The translations under genes were made by a program, and so were the position numbers. Positions 13,487 to 27,500 of a DNA stretch of 64,000 nucleotides are shown piece by piece. This DNA is from Gymnogyps californianus (taxonomy: Eukaryota; Chordata; Aves; Accipitriformes; Cathartidae): positions 30,361,437 to 30,425,436 of the forward strand of contig NC_059500.1 in NCBI RefSeq assembly GCF_018139145.2, given 5' to 3'. The notes beneath the pieces were generated by a model. The model ran no database searches and had not been told where the DNA came from. It was given only the letters and a program-made list of their open reading frames with translations. The stretch's first letter is position 1; each line of letters opens with the position of its first letter.

Positions 13487-16400
13487 AGTACAATCAAACC
13501 AATCCCTTGACCCTGTAACATTTTCAATACAATCTAAAACAAGGGGTCCCCATCTTCTGCAATATATGTACACAAATGAGGGTCCCAGACCAACGAAGCG
13601 CATATTTACATTTATGTTTGAATTCAGACAGGTCTTAAGCACTTAATCATATTTGAAGACAAACCGACTTAATATTTCGCACTGCATGTAGGCTTGCTGA
13701 CATCATTTGAAGCATCGTAGAGTCACCAAACAGGAATAACCTGGATGCACTATGGAAAACCAGAAAAGACCTGAACTACCTGTTGTTGCCATGTAAGGCA
13801 TCCACATTTGAAACTTACATGCTTGTAAGACCTTTAAAAACTAGTTCATCTGCCACTTAACTTTGCATGTAACCACAGTGCCCTTTATTTTCTGATACGA
13901 AGACCTTGGTAAGCTCCAGTAGGATTTCCAAGCCACATTTCTCTCGTCAGGTTAACAGTGGTCCCAGTCCACAGATTCTGCTCCGAAAACTCTTGCTTGC
14001 TCAGGCTCAGCCATAAGCCCAGCAGGGAAGGTTTTGTCCCTGAGTAGCTACTCGTCACAGACAGAATTGGCTTTACAGCATTGGATTGATCTGAGATCTC
14101 CTGTATTTTTAAAAGCCAAGACCAACTTGGATTACACGCATTCCAGCAGGAGAGGGCTGGCTATCATGAATCCTATGCAAAGCTGGGCACCTTGGTCCGA
14201 ACAGCTCTGCAGCAATTTTCCGTTTGCTGCCTCCTCATGGGTCAGTGCTGTGTGTGCAAACTTTTAACTGTAGGGACATTCCTTTGGGGATGAGGTTGCT
14301 GCTATGTAACCAGATTCCCAATCCTAGTGTGCTTAATCCTGAAACACTTTATAGATGTGCACCTGATGTGGTTTGTTTACTATGTGGACAGTTTACCCTC
14401 AGGTCCCTTGTCCGTCTAGATTCCTGTTGGTTTTGTGCTGAAGGATTCTTCTCCAAAAGGCACCATTCCAATTAAAGCCAATGGCTTCAAGAGTAAAAAG
14501 CCCTTCTGTCTTATAGGAGGCTGTAAATTTAACTGTACAGTGTCAGTGCAGTGTTTTCAGTGTCTGCCATATATCAGTCTCTGCTTTGAACATCACCAGT
14601 CCTCAGAAAGTTATGACTCCCTGTTTCTGAAGTCCCTGACTGGCATTTTACTCTTTTTTGATGCTCCATAATAAAGAGAATAGGACTGAATAAATGTATA
14701 TGTCAGAGATAAAGGTGGAATGACAAGAATATAACTGTCTTAATCCAGTAGTTGAAATATGTAAAGTCGTGATTTTCCAGAAGAAAACCGTATTTTCTGT
14801 AATCCCCCTGAATGTTGCATAATTATGTAGTGACTGACAGACAAATGTATGAACAAGCATGGTTTGTTTTGTCAGCCCGTCAATTAAATATCACTCCTGG
14901 GATATACTTTCTTGAAGAATTTGTATTTTTTTTTAAACTCCCTGCTGTACAATGTGTTTAGAGATGCTACTAAATGACATTTGCTATGCTGGCTCTTTAA
15001 TCAGAAAGGAGGGGAAGGAAAGGGAATTTGAAGAGGCGAGCTGCATTCTGAGCCCAAAAGCTTCATTTCTACAGGAGAGACATCTGACTGCCAGCGTTCA
15101 CTGTTGCAGTCTATGACCACGCAAACAATGAAAATATTGTGGCTGAAGGTGTACTGCATTGGTGTCTCAGGCATGACAGCTACTACCCCACAGCCAGTAA
15201 GCTGACTTCAGCAAAATCCCTGGCTTTTTGTCAAATTGTATGGCTTCTCATCTCCAGTTAGGAGGCCTCCGTGCCCCAGCACCAGCTCCCTGTCTTTGTC
15301 ATTTAGAGTACTACACATCTCTCTGTCTTGCCTCTGGACCTCAAGCACAGGGTTTGGACAGTTTAGCTTATCAGCCTGGTACCCTAAGAAAGTAAGATTT
15401 ACAAAGTCATGTTCTGTCTCTTTCTGAGTGTACTATTTCCTCTTCCTTCCTTCCACCCAGTAACTTTTGGATCCTTCTTTTGCCATTTTCAGCTGTATTT
15501 GGCACATTCAAGACTGAGAGCCTTGCATACTCCTGTCAGCTTTGTGAAAGTAGTTGGCTCATTAGAGAGAGGGGGGGTGGGGGACACGGTAAGCATCTCA
15601 CCTTGCAGAAAGCTGCAGTAGGGGCCCACCTCTGAGCAGACATGGAAGAACCCACACAGAAATGACGTTTTTGCTTGCTTCAACTCTTGTTGGGGGACCT
15701 TCTAACTGAAATACCAAGAAAAGTTTCAACCAGAGGTGGTGCCATCCCAGACGCTGAGTTCGGTTGCACACCGCATCAGCAAGAAGTCTCCTTTCCTTGA
15801 GAGTGATGGTATCTATGAATTAATTTTAAAAGCACGGAAGCAATTCGACAGCTCGACCAACTCATTACGTTCTCTTCCCAAGGGAGACCATCTTTCCACT
15901 TCCCCCCACTAAAAGGCCCGGAGGAGTTGGTCATATTTTTCTCTTGGTGAATGGATGATACACATGGTCCTGCCAAGCAGTGCCAAGGCCCTGGCAAACC
16001 AGTGCCCAGAAATCAAGGCAGCACATGTTGAGGCAGTAGTAAGGCAATGAAAAAGGCTGCTTTTTTTTAAGATTTGCAGTTTGCAATGTTGTCATCCACA
16101 GGCAGAGCACATGGAGCAGAGGGAAGGAGCCCATCAGAGGCTGCCTGAATGTCCTTCTTTTAGTTGTGTTTTTTAGTGGCAGGCCAGGCTGTGGGACATG
16201 CTGAATGCATTTCTGGACCAGCAGCAAGGAGATTCAGGGAAGCTCAGAAACAGTCAGTGCAAGGAAATAGCAAGTAGTGAGACTACAGATGCAGCAGACC
16301 CAGATGCAATGCTAGGAAGACTAGAGGCCAAAAGCCATACCTGTGCATTGTTCATATATCTCCCACTCCAAGGACCTGAGCCCTGCTGACCTTTACCAGC

Positions 16401-18238
16401 ATAAGCCAGAAAAAGCAGCTTGGCATCAGACCCAGCCATGTGAGACACAGCCACGTGCTGCCTGCGGGCGAGCAACTGAAATGTCGCAAGGTGAGGACAG
16501 GACCATCTGCCAGCTAAACACCTGAAGCACTTGCCCAGGAGAGGATTTTGTCATCTGTCATGGCTAACAGGCAGGCCCCTGGCAGCAGCAGTCAGAGGGA
16601 AAACCTATCACTAATTTATTTCAAGAGTCTGTAAATGCTGGAAAGAAGAGCTTCCTGGCTGTTTTCCTATGGATATTTCACAGTACTGGCCAGGGGAACA
16701 AACTGACTTAAACAATGGAAGAAGAGAGGAGCAACTGCTAGGAAGGTCAATGTGTAAGAATTTTATACCGGTGTCTTATGTTAAGACATCTATCTGTATA
16801 TGCTAAACAAAATGGGTCTGTTCTAGGTTCCTGCAATATAATAACCAGACCTGAACGCTCCCTCCTCAAACTCACACACAGAGCTAAAAAGTTATGAGGA
16901 CTTTCCAAGAATGAGACAACCCCTCTGTTTGAATACATTTGAGACAAGCCTTTTCAAATGGGCTACAATCAGGACTTTGTTGATAACAAAGCAACAACAA
17001 AGCCCAGCATATGAGCACTCTCACCCCCAGGAATCATTTACTAAATACATCTTTATTAATAATGGTTGCACAAGTGAACAGAACTTTCTGCAGTGACATG
17101 ACAAGATGGGATGATATTAACTCACAGAGGTCTGGTGTACATGCATAATCCAAGCACAAGAATACTTCTGTGTATTTTTAACACCTTCTAACCTCCATCC
17201 CTAGGGAGAAAGTTTCATGGCTAGGTAAAGCTTTAACACCGGATTCACATTTAGATTGTCAAAAATTGGATCTCCAAATCCCTTGCTAGCCTGGAAAATA
17301 TCTGTAAGTTCTGAATGGGATTTTCTAAAGCACTCCATGTTGGCAAAACACTGCCCCAGCAAAAGTGATGAGAGCTTCACCTGTGCATTTTCTGTCAGGT
17401 CTTATTTACACTTTTAACAGCTGTTTCTAATCATGCAGAAGGAACCCATTTAAATGAATCAAAGGAATGAAATTCTTAATTGCCTGGGAAACATGAACAA
17501 GCCAACACCCAAAGATGTGTCTTCCCGGTAGCCAGCCCACCCCACAGCTCTCAGGAGAAACTCCACTTCTGCAGCAACCACAAGTTTCATTGCCAAAAAT
17601 GATGTCTGCAGCTTCCCTCCAACTGAACTGTTTAGGAAGATCACTGTTGCCTTATGGAGTAGCATAGCCACCTTTCTCCATGCGATATGCTTCAGGTGGT
17701 CTTCCACTTCCACTTGTCTTGTGAACAAGCGGGTGCAGGAATCATAGTTTCTAAATGCGGAGCATGGGGAAAATCCTTACTTGTTCAGCCTTTTGGCACA
17801 TTACAGAGCAGCAGGCAAAATTGCAAATTATACTGAAAAGTGGGTAACACCTTGTAGTTTCCTGATGGCCAAGAGGAGAGACAAAGTGTGCATGCCATAA
17901 AGGCTGGTAGCAGGTGGGCAGAGTGGTAAGTTCTGACACTGTTGAGCTGATCCTGCAGCAAGGTGAGGCCACAGAGTCAAGGTTTGAAACATCCCATCTA
18001 AAAGGTATTTGTACTTTTTCTGATGCACATGCTGTGCCTTTGCCAGTTCTGACACATGCACAAAGCGATCTGTAGAGACTTTGTGGTTTTTACTTGGAAA
18101 TGTAGATAAACTGAGTACTTACTTGTGTTCCTACTATAACTTCTTTTATAAACTAGCATTTTAACTGACAGATCTGCCTTTTAAGTATAATCGTTGTGCC
18201 GGAAGTACTATTTCCAATTTTAACTAATAATTTTGGCT

Positions 18239-18244
18239 TTTATT
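18239..18244 (-). terminator. CHRNB3: Candidate CHRNB3 polyadenylation signal
   Basis: TTTATT on the + strand is AATAAA on the - strand, about 280 bases after the CHRNB3 stop codon at 18520. It is the nearest canonical hexamer I noticed. Confidence 0.4.
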
Positions 18245-18519
18245 GTAATACAACCAAGCTTCTAGTAAAATACTTATAACCCAGTTGTGCAACCCCAATT
18301 CACTTTAGGACTCAGCAGCACACCAAGCCCTTCTCTGATCTCAGCCAAATCTGTAACGGGTGGAATTGTATGAAGATAGAAAGCTAGTCAACGCCCGCTG
18401 TTACCATCACCTTCCCTCATTCTTACTGTTGCTTCCCATCCTGTACAATAGAGACCAAGCTCGAAGGCACCACCATCCCTTGGCATTGTACTTGTTGTAT
18501 GCTACTGTGGGAGCATTTT

Positions 18520-21500
18520 CTACAAAGTGCTGTTCAGCCACATCTGTAATGCAGGGGTAAAGATGAGAACTGAACCCGTGACTGACACCGCCAGAAATAA
18601 CCACAGGAAGATCCGATCCAGGACTTGAGCTACAAATTTCCAGTCTTGGACAACCTGGGAAGGAGAGAGGGAGAACAAACAGAAACAGTAATGAGCCCAG
18701 TACTTTGTTGATACTGCTATATATATTTCAGCTCCAAAAATCTGTTTTTAAAATTAGAAGTTTGTAGTGTGCTGTATCCTAAAACTAACATGGATCGCTT
18801 TTTCAGCACCCACAGCTGTGAGTCACTCAAAATCCCAAAACAATTCCATAGTTTTACACACATGGTAATCAGACTTCTTTCAGCCTGTGCAAAAGCTTTT
18901 AGCTAAGTGCATATGTGAAAGTTTACAGACTCAAGCTTGGAGATGGCTTTATAATGAACTGGGTTTCTTTTCACAGAACTGTATTTCCCTTGAAGTGCCA
19001 GAACTTGGCTCTAGCACAGCACTTTGACGCAGACGTTGCTTCCAATACAAGTGGTCCCATTGGCTTGTGTTTGCTTAAGTGCTCTCTTGGCTCAGATTGT
19101 GTGCATTCAGGAGGGGGGTTTTGTATTGTGAGTACTGGCACAACCCTGCAAACACAAAAGAGCTATTTATAAAAGCAATTCAAGGGACTTTTTTTATTAA
19201 AAATTATTTCAGCTTCAAACAGAAGGCTTCAGTCATGGACACTATATGCTCACATACTACATGTTTGATTTACTGTTCATCTTTCTGCTGAAGTCCTCAG
19301 CACAGTTTGAACAAAGCCCTGGCTTTTGCTAGGAGGGTGGTAACAGAAGTTTTTTTCTTTCCATATGCTGGTAGGTGTATTGCTCTGCTGTCCTACCCTC
19401 ACATGAGATGCATTGTTTATGCACACAGTAATTTGCCATTTGAATAGCCTGGGGGATTGTTGGGAGGAGGAGAAAGATAGTAGTTAGGGACTAATCTGAA
19501 CTGATGTTAGTGAAAATCTAGAAGACCTCCACTCAAAACAGGGCAGCTATGCTGTGTATAGTCGCTGGGAGGCCAGGACTGGGACCCAGCAACTGCCATA
19601 GAGCCTGCCTGTAAGTGTTGTGAAAGATACACTTTCAGAGCATGTGACAGTTCAGATGTTGTCCAGATTCATGTCTATCCCCAGCTTAAGCAGGACAAGG
19701 TTATTATTTGGGTAATAATCCCAAAACAGGAATTCCTCCAGGAGAGGCTCCTGTGGCCTCTTGTGTCTGTGAAGAGCAGGGACTCTCACAGCACAACACA
19801 GTTCTCCTTGAAGCAATGCGTTTTCGCAAAACCCATATTATTAATCAAGCAGGGGAAGCTCCTAGGACATGCCTTAGATGAGAGCAGGAGGAAGAGGCAA
19901 AGGGAAAGGCATGCAGAAAAGGTAAGAGCTTGGAAGCCATTGCTGTCAAGGAAACTGTGATCCCTCCTTGCCCTCCCTTCACCTACCTGTCTGATGAAAT
20001 GCTCCTTTTTAACATGCCTGGAAATGTATCGAATGGAGTCAGCTGCCTTTTCCAGAAAGGCAATAACAATTTTCTCTCCGTCTTTTGCTTGCTTGTGTTT
20101 CTGCTTCCCTGGGAGCTTTGATTTCAAGATGGTTTCCTTTTCTTCAGTTTCTGAGAAGGAGTAACGATCTACATGGCCCTTCATGCAGAGCAGCCGAGGC
20201 AACTTCTGGAGGAAGAGTCTTTTAACCCAGGGAGCCATGGGGTGGTAAGTTGCTGAGGAGCGGTGGTGGACGTTGATAACAAACACAGTCACGATGATAG
20301 AGAGGGTCACAAAAATCATGATGAACAGCAGATACTCACCGATCAGAGGGATGACTTTGGAAGAAGAAGGGATTATTTCCTCAATCACTAGAAGGAAAAC
20401 AGTGAGGGAAACTAGAACTGATGTAGACAATGAAAGCTTCTCTCCTTCATCTGAAGGCAGATAAAACACCAGGACAGTCAGAAAAGACAATCCCAGGCAA
20501 GGGATTATTAAGAAAAGAGTGTAAAACAGTGGAAGGCGTCTCAACACAAAGGAGTAAGTGACAAATGGGTAAGAGTACAGCCCATCCTTCCTGTTGCCTT
20601 TCATACCTTTGGCGTTTAGGATCTCCCACTCCCCATTATCAAAGAAGTCCTTCCTGTCTACATTTTCATCCACTAAAATCAAGTCCACCATACTGCCATC
20701 ATATGTCCACGACCCAAACTTCATGGAGCAGTTCTGCCTGTCGAAGGGGAAGAAGGTCACGTCCATTGTGCAGGAGCTCTTATAACTGGCCGGTGGCGTC
20801 CAGGTCACCACTCCATTGTACTTCACTATGACTTTGGTCATCAGGGATCCTTCAAAACGTCCATCAGCACTGGGAGTTGGACAGGAAGAAACAGTACCAA
20901 GTTCAGGACTACGTTTGCCCCAGTCCTACCCCCTCACAGCTCTGCTTTCTACCCGTCACCTGCAGCACAAAGGAAGCCAACATTCATATTGCCTAAAGAA
21001 GCAGCCTTCTGACAGCACACGCAGGCTTCATGGTGGCTGACATGCCTTGCCCAAGCTCTGGCCTAAGCCCGGAGCAAGGAGCCATGCTACTCACTTTTCA
21101 AACAAAACAATGTCGGGAAGCCACAGGGACTCAGAGGGGACACGGATGGCGGTGATCCCACCGTATTCCTCTGGATTCCAGGAGAGCTTGTGGTCGATCC
21201 ATTCCTGTAACAAGCCAGCAGAGTCCTCTGCCCACTCATACACAACAGCCTCATTCCTCCTTCCACCACCTGCCTCAGAGGGACTGCATTGCACAGCACA
21301 ATGGGCAGAGCTTGGTGTAAGACTGCTCCACTGCAGAGAGGATGCCAGGCAGGCATGGCTGGGAGATGTTAATCACCACAAGCACTGCCCCTCCAGCCGC
21401 GTGTGGGCCCCAGCAACCCATCCCTTTGCAGGCAACCTCAAGGCAGGCACTCCCAGAGAGCACTTGACTCTCACTTCACTCACCACCCTGCCCAACCCAC

Positions 21501-24500
21501 ATGAGGGTAGTCCAGAAGGAAAGAGCCACTTCCCTTGAGTATGGCACCTCTTCTTCCTTCTGAGAACGAGCCCACAGTGTTTTTGGCTGGCACTGACCCC
21601 ATAGAAGAGCCAGCTGGCATGGCTACTACTCCCCAAGTGACAGAGAGGTGGCCTTTAATTACTGTTCAGTGGAGACCTGGCTTTTTTCAGTGAACAGAAT
21701 ACAACACCTAATATCCGTACACTCTCCTTGCAAACCAAATCATTGTTCTTTCATCAGAAAGACCTGCACACTATTGCAGGAAAATAATACGATGCTATTG
21801 TAAAGCATTTGGTTACAATCCTGAAGAGATAACACTAAAAAAGCAAAAGCAGTGGGAGTCCTGCCCATTTTCATCATGCTGAACTCCAGAATAATTTTTC
21901 TCTCCTCTTTTTGTTTTTCAGATGGGGAGATCCTAGCAAAGCGGCTCTAGCGACCTGGAGATTTTCACAGAGATGGAGTGGAAAAGCAGCTCTCTGATCC
22001 TCGCTCATTATTGATGAGGGTTTTCACTTGCCCACAGGAATAGCAGCAAGAGGAAGCAAAAGCTGTAGACTGTGGTCAATACCAAGAAGCAGGAGATGAA
22101 CCACTTTCCATTAAGCTCCAGCACTAAGAGCTCCCCAGGGATGTGGGGGCCTCAGCCTTCTCTGGGCAATTTCCTCCATGACTTATGGACGAACCAAAAA
22201 GCGATAGTCTCTGCTTCTTCTCCCACCATGTTGTTCCCCTCTTACTTCTTCGGTTCCACATGCTTTTCACAGCTATACCTACAGATGCTTGTTACTACAG
22301 TCCTTTACAGTGTGACAGCAACCCAGAGTCTCAGTAGAGACCTAAACACAGTGAGAACAAGCGTCTTCCTCCTCCAGGTGCAGGGAAGGGATGGGACCCA
22401 AGGTTATGGGCAGGTGGCTGGTAGACCCCAACTCAAATCTGGCCCAAGGCACAAGCAAAGGAGGCAGTTGGCCAGGGTGGTACCATGGCAGGATTAATGG
22501 CCCCACTACCTGCACTAGAAGAGATGTGGACCCACTCTCTGAACTGCCCAAATGTCTGGCATCAGCTATCAGGCACAGCTCTCCACCCCTGCTGCTGAAG
22601 GAGGGATGAGAGCTGTTCAGGTGTGGAAAGAGAAGAGGGGTTATTGCTGCTCTTAGCCTCAGCGGCAGGGACAGAGCACACCACTTTTAGCGTGAACTTT
22701 TCTCTGTGGATGGGTATCTACCAGATGTTTCCAGCAGCCTGGGCTGTTAGGTGGGCACAGACTCACAAGTGTCCTGGACACCTCCTGTAATAGGTGCAAG
22801 GGGGCTTAGGCTGGAAACACACCTGTTATGCAAGGGGATAGTCAGGGCTGACAGCAGCAGCCAACACAGTCAGCTCATAGCCTGCACTACACAACAAAAG
22901 CAAATACCCTGTGAGCCACCTGGAGATAGAATCATCCCTCTGGAGTTGAATTGGAGCAGCCCCTCAGCCTGGGTGATTTGCTGCATCTGCAATACTCCTC
23001 CCTCCCCCTTGCCCTGCATTGATTTCTTTCCCAGCTAAAGTGCTCTTTCATGTCTGCAAGGCAAATGGTTGCGTGTCTTCTTACTAGAGCAGAAAATAGA
23101 TTGTGTGCAGACTTTAAAGATGAGCAGTTTAAAATGGGAATCTCCCTATGGGCTACGCTGACACGAACTGTGGCAGCAGGTATGAAGGGCCCTCTCCTCT
23201 CTTCTCCCTTTCTTCCAAGCTGCTCCAGACCCTCCCATTGCTCTCCCCTTCCTCCAGTTCTGCCAAATTCCCATCTGTGGGCTGTCACTCAAGTGCTTAA
23301 CCCACAGCAAGCAGACCAAGAAACACTGGACCCAGATTCTCGACCCTTGCTAGTAGACTCCATAGCTTGCCTGAACCCAGATACTTTCTCAGCAACCACT
23401 AAAAGCTCCTTTGCACCATGTGTGCCTGCCTGCATGCACATCATCAAGTCGCACCACCTTGATCATCTGGATGTTTGAGGTAAAAAAAAAAAAGAAAACC
23501 CTTGCATTTAAGCTTTGCTCACCTAAGAAAAGCTAGACTCTTGCAGACAAATGATGACTGTGATTCCCCCTCAACCTCACACACCCAGGGGTGAGGACCA
23601 GACTTCCCTGACCTCTCTAGCTCCCGCAGAAGGACAGGGTCTGTGTCATTAGAGACTTCTGGTTTGCTTTAGTGTTTTTCACTTTTTCCTAACCAAAAGA
23701 AAAATTATTTTAATTCTGCTTAGTTTTATGGACCTTTTCCTAGCTGTTGTGCTTGTGCACTCTAATAACCTCCCAAGCACTGGATTGCATGTGGGACCAG
23801 TTCACACTAAGCCTACGGGAATGCATGGCTCCCAAAGCAGGACACCTGGGTCAGGCCGCAGGTATTTAGTGCTCAGCCTGACCTCCTGGGGGCATCTGCA
23901 TGTGTGAAAATCAGAGCCTGTGTCTCACTTATTTTCTGCTCCATTTGCATTTCATTTGGACCTTGATGTTCTCAGCCCCTCAGATGGAGAAGGGGTATTA
24001 GAAACGGTAACTACTAACGAGAGCCCAGCTCAGCAATTCTGAAAATCACAGTGCTGAGTTACTCTAGGGAGCTGCCCTGGCCTAAATTTGAGCACAGTCT
24101 CCAAAGGCCTCCAGAGAAATCAGCATGTCTACAGTGCAGACTCCTGGGTAGGTCCTTCTTTTAGCCACAGCATGAGGCAGAAGGATCAGATAAAGTGGCT
24201 TCTCCCTCATCCTCCCCCACACCCGAGAGGCAATGAGTGGATGGTGGCATGTCCCTACCTCCTGCAGCATGTTTAGAGTAACCTGCAGCAGAACCTGATT
24301 TCCCACAGCAAGAGTGGTGACACAGGCTCCTGGCTATGACTCTGGGGAGGTCAATGCTGCAATATAAACAGGGTGCTCAGCGTGGATGGGCTAACCCAAA
24401 ATGTCTCCACACATGTTCATGCAGCAATGGAGAGAGGATCAGTAGGTGTCTGTCTGCATTAGCATGTCAGGCCTACTGCCCTTGGGCAGCCTGGAGTTGC

Positions 24501-27500
24501 ATTTGGCCTGCTAATGTGAGTCAATACTTCAGGACCCTCTCTTCTGCAGTCGCTGTAACCTGGGTGAAGATGTCACCCAGCCAGAGGGATGAAGGCTGCC
24601 CCAGGGCATAGGAGACTTTGCTGTCCTGGATGGAGCAAGCAGTCAAGTCTTCCCTAAGAAGGAGGAGATGGTCAGACCCAGGAATATTCTGTCAAAGGCT
24701 GCAAAAGGCTGTAAAATCTTTCTGGGGACACTTGCAGGAACAGAGAGAATGAGGAGGGTGAAGTGGGTTGATTCTGCACCTGCAGACTGCAGGGCTTGGA
24801 CCGCAGGGGGAGGTGGGTGCTGCGGCCTGCAAGGAGAGAGGGTGGGAATGGGGAGAGGGCAGACATGGGGGCAAGGGGTTACCTTTGTAGGATGGCTCTG
24901 CTGTCTGCCCAAGTGGCTACTCAAACAGAGTAAGGAAGCCAAGATCTGGCCCTTTGCACATGAGGGGCACTGCAATTGCAGCTGAAGGTGGGGAAAATGT
25001 AACACTGCCGATCCTTCAGGGAAGGGTCTCAGCAGTTGGATTCAGATCAGTGGCAGATTTCCCCAGCAAAAGGGAAAAAGCTGTCCTCCCTGCAGCAAGG
25101 GTAAGTCTGAGCTTCTCGCTCTTCAAGGGAGAGACCATCTTTGCATATAATGTCCATAAAGCCTTTAGGGGTCCTGCTCCACCCAGAAGCTCACACTCAC
25201 TGCAGGACTATAGGTACCAGACTAAGAACAAAAACTGAGCCCCATTTCTCCTCCACCAGCCCAGCAGCCCCTGGGAAGCACTTCCCATGGCATCATTTCA
25301 AGTACAGCTTGGGTTTTATGTCCTCTGCCTGGGATCAGCTGACATGTTTATAGATACTCACATGTCTGAGAGACTTAAAATAATTGTCACAACGTCAATA
25401 AACTGGTGCAATGTAATCTAAACCAAATGCAGGGTTCTTCAGGAATGAAGAAGAAAGGACACCTAACAGTTCAACTTGCACCTTTCATCCATTTGTATAA
25501 ATTATCATCACTTCCATTAATTTGCCACAGACTTTAATTTGGGGGTGGGGGCTAACATGCTGGCCTTTTCTTTCTCTTTACTTATGCTGAAGAAGAAATC
25601 TATCCAAGGCACAATTCTTAGGTCAGGCAAGAGAGACAGTACTTGCGTGACCTCTGAGTCTCAGACAGGATAGTCCCTCAGGGCACACACAGCATCCCAG
25701 GGACAGCCACTGCAGTATCAGATGTTGCTTCCCTGAAATACAGCTGGCTTGAGCACACAGCTGGGGTGCAGGCCAGGAGAAGAGGGTACCCTATTTCCTC
25801 AACGCCCACCTGCCTGCCTTTCTGCCCCTTTATGCATTTGCTGAAGTGAGAGGAGTAAAGTAAAAGCTTCGGGCAAGGTAACAGGGTGCTGCTTTTGTCT
25901 GGCTACTCGGTGTCACAGAAGGGGATGGATGGCATGGTGGGCAGCAGGCTGGGATGGCTGCTCAGCTCAGCAGCCCGCACTGAAAGGGGAGATCTGATTT
26001 GGTCTAATTTACCTGCTTCAGCCACACGTTGGTTGTCATCAGCTGATTCTTCTCATCCTAGGGTGACACAAGGTAGAGAGGATTGCAGTACCAAAATAGC
26101 CAGCAGAAACAGACCCTATGCCTGCTGAATCCCAACCCTGTGTCAAGCAGAGGAGATCCCTATGGTCCTGTTTCCCCATGGGTCTGGGCTCTTCAGTCAC
26201 TGTTGTGGGAAGTGAACTGACTTTCTAGGTGCTGCCCCTGCTCTCGCTGGAGCTCTTGAGGCTGGAAAACCGAGGTCTGGCATTTCACAGTGGCCCAAAG
26301 GAATCAGATGCCAAAGAGCAGGGAAGGCAGCAGGGCTCGGCCAGCAAGTGGGGTCAGGATACACATGGTTGTGGGCTCACAGGATGGCTCATCTCCCCAC
26401 ACTGCTCAGCCTGGAGTAAGTTTGGGAAGATACAAGCTGAAACATTGTCCTGAATGTGTAAATAAAGCACAAAATCAGAGTCTGCCTTCCACAGCACGGG
26501 GGGAGGCTGCTGGAGGCTGGGGGATGCGAGGAGCACACTGTTGTGTGGGTACCTCTGGGCCCTGTGCAAATTCCACTGTGCATTGCAGTGATGGAGGGGA
26601 AAGGGAAGGGAAGCTTTTCATGTGGGCAAAAACATGGGATTGTCTGTTTTGCCTCTAGTATCTTTTCTGAGTGGCCAGTTGGGTCAAGATACGAGCTGCC
26701 TTTGGCCTGGATGCAAGCTTGCTTAGTGTGAACAATGCCCAAACAGCTCTACCTTTCCTCACCCCTGTCCTGTAGCTGTTTCATTAAGTTGCAGACATAG
26801 CCACCAGGGACTGTCTGGCATGGACTGTTTGATTAATACCTGATGCAATGAGGCTTTATTCTGTGAGAACATCGGGGGAAAAAGGACCTTCAGGTCTGTT
26901 GCCAAACAAGAGAGTCTTACGGCCCGTGCTGTGTGTGGGGCAGGAGGTCATATCACCAGCACCACATCGCACTCAGCCTTTCGTTGCCTGGCCATCACTT
27001 TGCATTTCATGTGTCAGGAGGCAAAAGCCAACGGCATCACCCGCCCTCCCAGGTGGATGCACAACTGTCTATAAAAGAAGGGATGTTTTACCAAGTCCAA
27101 CACAACACTTACCACATCCACAAGCTGTGATATCTTTAATCCGAAAAGGACTTTGATGGTGTCATTGGAGTTTTCCACGGGGCGGACCCATTTCTGATAG
27201 CCTTGAAATAAGTGCTTGAGGAGCGCGTCCTCATTTTCAGCGATTGAACTGAAGGCAACTGCATCTGGAAGAGAGCAACAGAGAGTGGGGGCATGCCAGA
27301 AAGCAGACGTGGAGAACAGCACGACCTGAAGAAGTGAGGCAGAGCGATGATGTGAGACAAATTTGCCTCTGGGCAGCTCTTGTCAGTAAAATCTGTAGGA
27401 ATTCAGATGCACAGACTCTCAGCAGAGCCAGGGCGAGGGGAGGGGAAGGCAAGACAGCCCAAGCCCAACTCACACACAAAAAAATCATCAGACCAGAGCA

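Larger units (their letters stand above)
12894..18519. other. Convergent intergenic region CHRNA6-CHRNB3
   Basis: Holds the 3' UTRs of both receptor genes and unassigned AT-rich sequence. The longest open frames (about 98 codons, for example 15931-16227 -) do not resemble proteins I know. No repeat family was recognised. Confidence 0.6.

Noticed and set aside
21047..21538. 163-codon + strand frame
   Set aside because: Antisense shadow overlapping CHRNB3 exon 4.
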